Positions 57,125 to 64,000 of a DNA stretch of 64,000 nt are shown here, in pieces (the first letter of the stretch is position 1; each line of letters starts with the position of its first letter). Location: positions 372,001 through 436,000 of the forward strand of contig SVDM01000001.1 in NCBI GenBank assembly GCA_015058015.1. Reading direction: 5' to 3'. Both the position numbers and the translations under genes were made by a program. The DNA is from Lachnospiraceae bacterium (lineage in GTDB: Bacteria; Bacillota; Clostridia; Lachnospirales; Lachnospiraceae). The notes below the pieces were generated by a model. That model was not told the DNA's origin, did no database searches, and saw nothing but the letters and a program-made list of their open reading frames with translations.

Positions 57125-58801
57125 TTATTTTTCTTCCAGGCCGAAGAGGAACTTCCTCTGGAATTCATTACGCACCAGATTGATGGGCTTAAGCTGTGAA
57201 GCCGATGCTCCCTTCATTATCATAACTTCGCGATAAAGCATGTAAGTCTCCGGCTGAAGAATAACAAGCTTTACAGGAGCCAAATGCCCTTCTCCGAAAT
57301 GCTTTGCCAGCCCTGAATTAGCCTTAATAAGTTCCTCCTGCAGGCAGGCTCTTATAGTCTCATCGTCTAAGCCTTCCGGTCTCTTGTTTAATTCCAAGAA
57401 GATTACATAAGTAGGCACTTCAGCATCCGCATCCGGATATATTGAGTAATCCACCAGGTCAAAGCAAAGTCTCTTCTCTGTCTCCAGCACCGCATGTCTT
57501 ACCGCCTTCTCAGAGGTCTTCTCTCCCCTGAGGTTCGCAGCATAACCGGCTCTGGTCTCAAATTCAATAAGGGGGGTTTTGTTGTGGAAGCCCACAACTC
57601 TTATAACATCGTGCATTCTATAACGATAGAGACCTCCGAATCCCGTAAGTATTACCTCATAACATTTATCCTTTTCTAACTTGTCCATCGTAATGCACTC
57701 TGCATTTTCTTCATCCTGAGGCAGAAACTCCATAAAACATCCATCCGGTACCAGAATCGAAGGTGATTCATCCATCTTGTAATGAGTGGAGAAGAATCCT
57801 TCCGATGCAGATACCCCCAGATAGAATACATGAACCTCAGATCCCAAGATATTCTTCTTCATCTTGTCTGTATATGGGGAGAAATTGGCTCCGCCCACAG
57901 TTAATATATACTGAAGATTCTTCCACACCTTCTTAGCCCAGGGCGTATCTATGCCATCGGCAAATGCAGCCCGAAGTTCCGCGGCTCTTGCCGGATTCGG
58001 CTTAATCTGTGTAAGCAAAGATGCCTTGACACTATCCGGCAGGTTAACGTCTTCATCAATAGTTCCCTTTTCTATGTCATTAATGAGCATTTCATGATTA
58101 TGCATGATATAGGTGAAAAACTCCATGATAATACTGGAAAATGTCCCTTGAATATAGGTTACATTCCTCTCCATTAAGGCGAATCTGGTGTGAATATAAC
58201 GAGTCAGGTACCCGGGTCCCGGATTTCTTGCCTCTAATGGAGAAGTATAAAGCTTACCTGTAAAGTTCTTTAATGGGCCTTTCTTATGCATCACGGATGA
58301 TGCTGCCCCGTAAGTGGCTCCGCTTTCTAACACTTCTGCCCTACCCTCAACAAGGTTGATGCCCTTTCCGTTGGTCCAACCATATCCAATCTGATTGGAT
58401 ATATGGGCACCGGAGTGGAGGGCAAAGTATTTGCCGCATACAGCGGTATGGCGTTTGGATAAGGGGATATGCTTGGCAAGACCAAGAGTACCGGATGTCT
58501 TGTTAAAATGAGTAACATGCTCCTTAACAAGAACATTATCCTCTCCCTTTACCATTCTCTCAATATAAGGAGCATAATCATCATATTCGCATATGGGCAG
58601 GCGCTTTTGATATTCCTCTATTGAATGAATCTCAGAAAAACCGTATTTCCTGCCGTATTCCGTATCCTTGTTTTCATCTAACACAGACATAAGAATCTCT
58701 GTTTGAACTCCCAGAGGATCCTTCGTCATCTTCTCTAACTGCTTCACATATTTTTGCCCAATATGGGCCATCATTTTCATCATAAACCCCATTAATGACA
58801 T
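57125..58801 (-). CDS. GH3-family acyl-adenylate/ligase-like protein
   Basis: The product of about 558 residues matches the GH3 family named for plant auxin-responsive acyl-amido synthetases. Key stretches are HFNKTSGTLGLAKHIPLS (phosphate loop region), YIQGTFSSIIMEFF, the SEGFFSTHYKMD motif, and GFGGLYRYRMHDVIRVVGFH before a flexible C-terminal domain (FETRAGYAANLRGEKTSEKAV). GH3 proteins adenylate carboxylates and couple them to amines. The bacterial role is unknown. ATG at 58801 is preferred, with GGGGGGA eight bases upstream; the ATG at 58816 overlaps that ribosome site. Confidence 0.88.
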   Translation of the reverse strand: MSLMGFMMKMMAHIGQKYVKQLEKMTKDPLGVQTEILMSVLDENKDTEYGRKYGFSEIHSIEEYQKRLPICEYDDYAPYIERMVKGEDNVLVKEHVTHFNKTSGTLGLAKHIPLSKRHTAVCGKYFALHSGAHISNQIGYGWTNGKGINLVEGRAEVLESGATYGAASSVMHKKGPLKNFTGKLYTSPLEARNPGPGYLTRYIHTRFALMERNVTYIQGTFSSIIMEFFTYIMHNHEMLINDIEKGTIDEDVNLPDSVKASLLTQIKPNPARAAELRAAFADGIDTPWAKKVWKNLQYILTVGGANFSPYTDKMKKNILGSEVHVFYLGVSASEGFFSTHYKMDESPSILVPDGCFMEFLPQDEENAECITMDKLEKDKCYEVILTGFGGLYRYRMHDVIRVVGFHNKTPLIEFETRAGYAANLRGEKTSEKAVRHAVLETEKRLCFDLVDYSIYPDADAEVPTYVIFLELNKRPEGLDDETIRACLQEELIKANSGLAKHFGEGHLAPVKLVILQPETYMLYREVMIMKGASASQLKPINLVRNEFQRKFLFGLEEK

Positions 58802-58820
58802 ATTGCTTCCCCCCATTTAA

Positions 58821-59894
58821 TTATAATTCTATTAATTCCTTTGGTGATTCGGTAAGATTTCTGTAACCCTCCGGTGTAACAACCACCAAATCCTCAATCC
58901 GGACTCCCCCGAATCCTTCCACATAGATTCCCGGTTCCACAGTCTCAAGCATGCCGACAGCCAGTGTCTCTTTGCAGGCTGAGGATAGACTGGGACTCTC
59001 GTGGATGTATAAACCAACGCTGTGACCGAGACCGTGACCGAAGCAGTCTCCGTAGCCCGCATCCCCTATAATGCTTCTGGCAACTTTATCCACCTCAGCA
59101 CATTTAACTCCCTCTTTAATCATATCAAGGGCAGACAGCTGTGCATTTAATACCGTGCTATAGATTTCTTTTTGTTTGGCATCTGCTTTACCCATTACAA
59201 TGGTTCTTGTCATATCTGAGCAATAACCATTGTATATGCAACCGAAATCCATGGTTACAAAGTCGCCTGTCTCTATCTTCTTTCGCCCGGGTACTGCGTG
59301 GGGTTTGAAAGAATTAATTCCGGATGCCACAATAGTATCAAACGAGAGGCCCTCGGCGCCCTCTTCCTTCATGTAGAATTCCAGCATTGCCGCAACTTGT
59401 AGCTCTGTCATGCCGGGTTTTATATAATCTAATATCTTTTTAAATGCCACATCGCCTATATGCTCTGCCATGGCAATATTATCTATCTCAGTCGGTGTCT
59501 TTATGACTCGCAAATGGTTAAGGTCATCCCCCAATTCCACTAACTCCATGTCTTCTTTCAGCCCTGATAAAAGCTTGTATTCTCCATAGCTTACAGACTT
59601 ATCCTCAAAGCCGGCCCGATTAATACTTTCTGATTTGACGAACTCCTCAAGAATCTGCTTATAATTCTTCTCCGTGGAAATCTGCACCACTTCAAAATCC
59701 GGTGCTTCTTCCTTGGCCGCTACAGTATACCTGGAGTCTGTGATAATGACCTTACGCCTTCTTGTAATATACATAAAGCCTGTAGCTCCTGAATAACCGC
59801 TGACATATCGCATATTGTAACCGTCTGACGTAATAATTGCGTCAATATCCCGCGCAGACAGAATTTCATAGACTCTTTCAATAATACTCTTCAT
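58821..59894 (-). CDS. Xaa-Pro dipeptidase/aminopeptidase, M24 family
   Basis: The 357-residue protein has the creatinase-like N-terminal domain (about 1-130) and the M24 pita-bread domain with all metal ligands visible: TMDFGC and CSDMTRT (Asp), GHGLGHSVGLYIHE (His), and EPGIYVEG, GGVRIEDLVVVT (Glu). It cleaves X-Pro bonds in peptides. Length is normal. Ribosome site AGAGGTG precedes the ATG. It lies 20 bp before the GH3 gene start region. Confidence 0.93.
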   Translation of the reverse strand: MKSIIERVYEILSARDIDAIITSDGYNMRYVSGYSGATGFMYITRRRKVIITDSRYTVAAKEEAPDFEVVQISTEKNYKQILEEFVKSESINRAGFEDKSVSYGEYKLLSGLKEDMELVELGDDLNHLRVIKTPTEIDNIAMAEHIGDVAFKKILDYIKPGMTELQVAAMLEFYMKEEGAEGLSFDTIVASGINSFKPHAVPGRKKIETGDFVTMDFGCIYNGYCSDMTRTIVMGKADAKQKEIYSTVLNAQLSALDMIKEGVKCAEVDKVARSIIGDAGYGDCFGHGLGHSVGLYIHESPSLSSACKETLAVGMLETVEPGIYVEGFGGVRIEDLVVVTPEGYRNLTESPKELIEL

Positions 59895-59932
59895 CTCTAA
59901 TTCACCTCTAGCTACAATTCTACCATAAAAGC

Positions 59933-59959
59933 GAAAAAAAGCGGCCTAAAATAGGCCGC
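59933..59959 (-). terminator. Terminator of nrdR
   Basis: GCGGCCTA and TAGGCCGC pair perfectly around AAA, followed on the minus strand by seven T. It lies about 11 bp after the nrdR stop codon. Confidence 0.92.
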
Positions 59960-59969
59960 ATAAAATACA

Positions 59970-60422
59970 CTATTTATCGAGAATCTTCTTCAACTCATCC
60001 ATAAAGGTGTTAACATCTTTGAATTCTCTATATACAGAGGCAAACCTTACATAGGCAACCTCCTCTAAATCCTTTAATTTGCGCATAACGATTTCGCCGA
60101 TGACCTGGCTGGGAATCTCCTTATCCTCCATGCTGAATACTTCGTTCTCCACCTCATCAATCAAAGCATTAATCTGATTGATGGATACAGGACGCTTATG
60201 ACATGCACGAAGCACGCCGGACTCAATCTTGGCACGATCATAAGGCTCTCTGTTATTATCTTTCTTGATTACAACAAGAGGAATAGTCTCAACCTTCTCA
60301 TATGTGGTAAAACGCTTACCACACTTATCGCACATTCTTCTGCGTCTGATGGAACTATTATCATCTGCCGGTCTTGAATCAATTACTTTTGTGTCATCGC
60401 TACTGCAAAAAGGACATTTCAT
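59970..60422 (-). CDS. nrdR: Ribonucleotide reductase regulator NrdR
   Basis: The 150-residue protein has the N-terminal zinc ribbon (Cys pairs in [10 protein letters not shown] and [15 protein letters not shown]) and an ATP-cone domain ([32 protein letters not shown]). NrdR senses ATP/dATP and represses ribonucleotide reductase genes by binding NrdR boxes. Its target genes are not in this window. GGAGGT lies upstream of the ATG. Confidence 0.96.
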   Translation of the reverse strand: MKCPFCSSDDTKVIDSRPADDNSSIRRRRMCDKCGKRFTTYEKVETIPLVVIKKDNNREPYDRAKIESGVLRACHKRPVSINQINALIDEVENEVFSMEDKEIPSQVIGEIVMRKLKDLEEVAYVRFASVYREFKDVNTFMDELKKILDK

Positions 60423-60544
60423 CTTTTTTACCTCCAGTTTTGTATTTGACGAGTATCGTACACACTACATATTGTAATTGTAACCAATTTAAAATAATAA
60501 TTCCAGTATTTTTTTTCATTTGTATAAACAATTTGTCAAACAGG

Positions 60545-61168
60545 TTACTTTATCGCTTTTATGCTTAAGGCTTCCTTCCAGTTAAAGAGCTTTCCGGCTA
60601 TCTTGCAATGGTGTTTCACGTCCTTATCAGACATACCGTGAACAACCGGCTCCGAGTACAATTGCCACATGGCAGATACCATAACATGAAGTTCTAACCT
60701 TGATACTGACTTGTCCGCAAGTCCCCGATCCTGCAGCTCTTTTAAAAAAGCGTAATCAATATCGGACATCCTCTCCAGCCACTCGTCATGAAAACGACTG
60801 TATTTGGTTCCTTCGGAACAATTAAGAAGAATCTCCAAACCGTCTCTCATCTCAAGAAGTCTTTTACACCAAAGCATGGTATTTTCTTCCGAATTGGTCC
60901 AGGTATCTACCAGCTCCTTGTCTGATAACTTGGACGGATCTGTTTCTTGAGAAGTAACAAGAATATTATTCATGGTATCAATAGTATCCTTAACAACAGC
61001 CTCAAACAGTTCTTCTTTTCCTTTGTAACGCTTATACACAGCCCCCGTTGTAACTTTCGCATCTTTGCAGATTTCGGAAAGCTGGGCAGCCATAAAGCCT
61101 TTTTGTCTGAATATCTTCCTTGCGCTTTCAATAAGTCTGGGGTCAATTGTGGTATCTCTAAGTGCCAT
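60545..61168 (-). CDS. TetR-family transcriptional regulator
   Basis: The 207-residue protein has an N-terminal HTH (RLIESARKIFRQKGFMAAQLSEICKDAKVTTGAVYKRYKGKEELFEAVV) typical of TetR regulators and a helical ligand-binding part. It starts directly at the stop codon of the ABC exporter gene, so it is transcribed with the transporter pair and probably represses it. No operator was identified, as the operon start lies beyond the window. Confidence 0.9.
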   Translation of the reverse strand: MALRDTTIDPRLIESARKIFRQKGFMAAQLSEICKDAKVTTGAVYKRYKGKEELFEAVVKDTIDTMNNILVTSQETDPSKLSDKELVDTWTNSEENTMLWCKRLLEMRDGLEILLNCSEGTKYSRFHDEWLERMSDIDYAFLKELQDRGLADKSVSRLELHVMVSAMWQLYSEPVVHGMSDKDVKHHCKIAGKLFNWKEALSIKAIK

Positions 61169-62923
61169 TTAACCTATCTTCCTTTTACACCATCCGGTGT
61201 CATTGTTCTTAATCTCAACGAATCTTGTATAGATTCCCTGCTTGGACATCAGAGCATCGTGGTCTCCGGACTCCGCAATCTTGCCGTTATTAATAACATA
61301 GATGCAATCAGCTTCCTTAATTGTCTTAAGCCTGTGTGCAATTATTATAAGGGTCTTTCCCTTGCAAAGTTCGCTTATAGCCTGCTGAATGGCAGCTTCA
61401 TTGTCAGCATCGATACTTGCAGTTGCTTCATCCAGGATTACAATTGGGGAGTCCTTTAAGATGCATCTTGCAATGGAGATTCTCTGCTTCTCGCCGCCGG
61501 AAAGAGACGCTCCGCCCTCACCGATAATTGTATCAAAACCTTTGGGAAGAGACAATATGAAGTCATAGCAACGGGCTTTTTTGGCAGCCTCTATCACTTC
61601 TTCTTTAGTGGCTTCCGGTCGGCCCATGGCAATATTATTGTAAACGGTGTCATTAAAGAGATATACGTTCTGGAACACCATACTGATTTGCTCGAGTAAG
61701 ACGGCTAAAGGAACTTCTCTTATGGATGTTCCGTTAATGAGTATGTCTCCCTTGTTTATATCCCAAAACCTGGCCAAAAGGCTGGCTATAGTAGTCTTTC
61801 CGCTTCCGGAAGGCCCAACTAATGCAATTGTCTCCCCTTCTGATACCTTAAATGAAACATCCGATATGGTCTCTTTCTTGTCATAGGAGAAAGAAACATT
61901 CTTAAACTCAACTGCGGGCACTCCCGGAACAAAACCCTGGAGCTGTTTCTTTCCGTAGTCAGGAAGCTCCGGAACATTCATGATTTCCTCTATTCTATCA
62001 AGACACTTGTCCATTATGCTAAGCTTCTCTCCTTCCATATACACAATTCGAAGAGAAATAAAGAAATTCAGGGTAAAAAGAAGCATTGCCAAAAAGTGAG
62101 TAAGGGATATAGCACCCTGCAGAAAAAGTACTGCAGATGTTACTCCCAGAGCTATTGAAGCCACTTCAAAAAGTATATTAATCCAGATTCCAAAGGGAAC
62201 CTGCTTATGTTCAAATCTAAGACTCTCCTTGCAGGACTTGTCAAAGTTTTCTTTAAGCTTTGCTGACTTTTCCCCCAGAAGGTTATACGTCTTAATAATC
62301 CCTATTCCCTCAACATGGTCTAAAACCGCCTTGGTAAGACTCTCGCTTTGTTTTTGTCTGTCCATGGATAAGGATATACCGCTCTTATATTTTAATTCAC
62401 CCAGAATTACAATTAAGAGGGAGCCTATGCAATATACAATTCCAATAGGAAGATTAAATATAAGCAAAAATACGGCGAATATAATGGCTGAGAAAAAATA
62501 ATTCATGGAATCCGCCAAGGTCATCATGGAGTTTTCTTCAATAAATACCATGTCTGTGGAAAGTACCGAGCTGATCTTTCCTATGTTTCCTTCTGTAAAA
62601 TATCCCATAGGGAGGCGACGAAGGTGCTCGCCCATCTTAATTCGCCAGTCTGCCATAAGCATAAATCCGGCAGCAGATTGAAGCCTGTCGGCAATATGTA
62701 TAAAAATTGCTTGAGCAACCAGACAACCGAAAAGAGTCAGGCCGTAAATGAGGAAGGACTGCTCTGTCAGAGTATTATTAATAAATCCGTCCACCAATAA
62801 TACTGCCATAATAAGGGCCGCATTCTGAATCATCGATTTTAGGAAGGCAAATATGAAAGCCACTTCTATCCTGCCCCGATATTTGCCGGAAACCTTTATA
62901 ATTCTTCGTATTGAGCCAATCAT
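61169..62923 (-). CDS. ABC exporter, fused membrane and ATPase domains (second half-transporter)
   Basis: The 584-residue protein has an exporter membrane domain (about 1-310) and an ATPase domain with Walker A GPSGSGKTT, Q-loop, signature LSGGEKQRISIARC, Walker B PIVILDEATASID and a switch His in IIAHRLKTI. Its start overlaps the preceding half-transporter stop codon by 4 bp, so the two probably form a heterodimer. Such TetR-linked pairs often export drugs or peptides. Confidence 0.9.
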   Translation of the reverse strand: MIGSIRRIIKVSGKYRGRIEVAFIFAFLKSMIQNAALIMAVLLVDGFINNTLTEQSFLIYGLTLFGCLVAQAIFIHIADRLQSAAGFMLMADWRIKMGEHLRRLPMGYFTEGNIGKISSVLSTDMVFIEENSMMTLADSMNYFFSAIIFAVFLLIFNLPIGIVYCIGSLLIVILGELKYKSGISLSMDRQKQSESLTKAVLDHVEGIGIIKTYNLLGEKSAKLKENFDKSCKESLRFEHKQVPFGIWINILFEVASIALGVTSAVLFLQGAISLTHFLAMLLFTLNFFISLRIVYMEGEKLSIMDKCLDRIEEIMNVPELPDYGKKQLQGFVPGVPAVEFKNVSFSYDKKETISDVSFKVSEGETIALVGPSGSGKTTIASLLARFWDINKGDILINGTSIREVPLAVLLEQISMVFQNVYLFNDTVYNNIAMGRPEATKEEVIEAAKKARCYDFILSLPKGFDTIIGEGGASLSGGEKQRISIARCILKDSPIVILDEATASIDADNEAAIQQAISELCKGKTLIIIAHRLKTIKEADCIYVINNGKIAESGDHDALMSKQGIYTRFVEIKNNDTGWCKRKIG

Positions 62924-64000
62924 GCCGATACCTCCATCTCTTTCTTAATCTCTTTTTCTCCGGCAGCTGACCAGTTCTTAGTCCCTTCGGAGATATCCCA
63001 AAGCTGCTTATACATAGGACAGGAAGCAATAAGTTCTTCATGTTTTCCGGCAGCCTCAACTTTACCTGCGTTAATAACAACTATTTTATCCGCTGATTTT
63101 ATGGAATAAAGTCTGTGGGCGATAACGATAACCGTCTTGTCACTGATAAGCTCTGCAATGGCCCTATTCATCCTGTCTTCATTTTCAGGATCCATAAATG
63201 CCGTAGCTTCATCAAGCACAATAACAGGCGCATTTTTTAATATAGCTCTTGCCAGGGCAATTCGCTGACGTTCCCCACCTGATAGCATCTTGCCGGAATC
63301 TCCCGCCATGGAATGAATTCCCTTATCAAGCTTTTCGAGGAAATCCATACACTGAGCCTTTTTAGCAGCCTCCATCACTTCCTCATCGGTAGCTTCCGGC
63401 TTGCCGAGCCTTATATTATCCATAATGCTCATATTAAAGAGAAACTGTTCCTGGGACACAAAGGATATCTGGTTATTTAAAGCCTCCAATGACATTTCCC
63501 TAAGATCTTGTCCCCCAAGGGTAATTCTTCCCGATGAAATATCATAGAAATGCACAAGAAGCTTGGCCAGGGTTGACTTGCCGCTTCCGGACTCACCCAC
63601 CAGGGCCGTAACGCTTCCTTCATCTATAGTCAGGCTTAGATCATCCACTGCATTCTTCTCACCGTCGTAGGAAAAGGTCACGTTCTCAAATGCAATATTA
63701 TGACCCTCTCCCATAAAGTCGGCATCTCCCTGCTTAAGAGGCTCGGCGGATAATATATTCTCCAATGAGACTATCTTGTAATTAAGCTGAGGGAGAACGC
63801 TCATAAAGGACATAGCCTTCATAATGGTAGGTCCTATGGAAAATCCCATGCAAAGTACCAATAAGAGGTTGGGAAGGGTGGATGCTCCCGTATATACCAG
63901 GTAGCCTCCCACAGGAAGGGCGAAAAGAGCTACGCAGGGAAGGAAACTTCCGTACAGAGCCATCCAGGGCCAGCAAACCTTATACCAGGCCAGGGTGAAA
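62920..64000 (-). CDS. ABC exporter half-transporter (5' end off window)
   Basis: The frame stays open to base 64000, reading FTLAWYKVCWPWMALYGSF in the last visible codons, so the N-terminus lies beyond the window. Visible parts are the last membrane helices and an ATPase domain with Walker A GESGSGKST, signature LSGGERQRIALARAI, Walker B PVIVLDEATAFMD and IIAHRLYSI. An internal ATG at 63963 is not the start. It pairs with the following half-transporter. Confidence 0.9.
   Translation of the reverse strand, partial: FTLAWYKVCWPWMALYGSFLPCVALFALPVGGYLVYTGASTLPNLLLVLCMGFSIGPTIMKAMSFMSVLPQLNYKIVSLENILSAEPLKQGDADFMGEGHNIAFENVTFSYDGEKNAVDDLSLTIDEGSVTALVGESGSGKSTLAKLLVHFYDISSGRITLGGQDLREMSLEALNNQISFVSQEQFLFNMSIMDNIRLGKPEATDEEVMEAAKKAQCMDFLEKLDKGIHSMAGDSGKMLSGGERQRIALARAILKNAPVIVLDEATAFMDPENEDRMNRAIAELISDKTVIVIAHRLYSIKSADKIVVINAGKVEAAGKHEELIASCPMYKQLWDISEGTKNWSAAGEKEIKKEMEVSA

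Overview
The window reads as a Gram-positive Firmicute of the Clostridia, most like a Lachnospiraceae gut anaerobe (inference). Supporting signs are moderately AT-rich DNA, strong AGGAGG ribosome sites with occasional TTG/GTG starts, secreted proteins ending in a QTGD-hydrophobic-basic sortase tail, ECF-type vitamin transport, a DUF1667-containing glycerol operon, and a gap-pgk-tpi operon. Nearly all genes lie on the minus strand; only a PHP phosphatase and a TIM-barrel isomerase are on plus. No tRNA, rRNA, transposase, phage gene or CRISPR array was seen. Layout by region: 0-3.8 kb, tetrapyrrole/corrin operon (cbiL, precorrin-2 dehydrogenase, hemC, cobA-hemD running off the left edge) behind a consensus promoter. 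3.8-7.5 kb, metal operon (HMA metallochaperone, CPx P-type ATPase, MATE exporter). 7.6-13.3 kb, five-gene Nik/Dpp-type ABC importer behind a cobalamin riboswitch. 13.3-16.5 kb, glycolytic tpi-pgk-gap operon. 16.6-17.4 kb, PHP phosphatase. 17.5-43.3 kb, tandem array of four very large secreted, sortase-anchored proteins (2035, 887, 3642 and 1526 aa) plus a decayed C-terminal fragment of a fifth copy. 43.6-44.4 kb, sugar isomerase-like gene. 44.4-49.1 kb, glycerol operon. 49.1-50.5 kb, HAD phosphatase and PD-(D/E)XK-like protein. 50.6-55.7 kb, ECF transporter operon (S, fused double ATPase, T) with a membrane-tethered DUF4430 protein and a truncated LysR, behind a second cobalamin riboswitch. 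55.8-64 kb, housekeeping genes (HAD, efp, GH3-like, Xaa-Pro peptidase, nrdR) and an ABC exporter pair with a TetR gene, cut by the right edge. The interesting system: every large surface protein carries an alpha/alpha-toroid domain of the prenyltransferase-repeat fold used by the first domain of animal transcobalamin and intrinsic factor. At least two of the four also carry a clear DUF4430 domain, the transcobalamin C-terminal-like domain, and a third (the 3642-aa protein) carries one at its N-terminus; the 1526-aa protein has only a DUF4430-like module. The same DUF4430 domain is membrane-tethered in the riboswitch-controlled ECF operon. Together with the corrin genes and the B12-riboswitch Nik importer, the window reads as a corrinoid/cobalt acquisition locus, in which wall-anchored transcobalamin-like proteins would capture corrinoids and pass them via the tethered DUF4430 protein to an ECF importer. 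Ligand binding and hand-off are inference. The four large genes have no B12 riboswitch; instead they share a CATAAG-GAAA-N-ACTTA dyad in the same phase to an extended -10. The same palindrome also occurs in the cbiL leader and upstream of the Nik riboswitch, which suggests a second regulatory layer.
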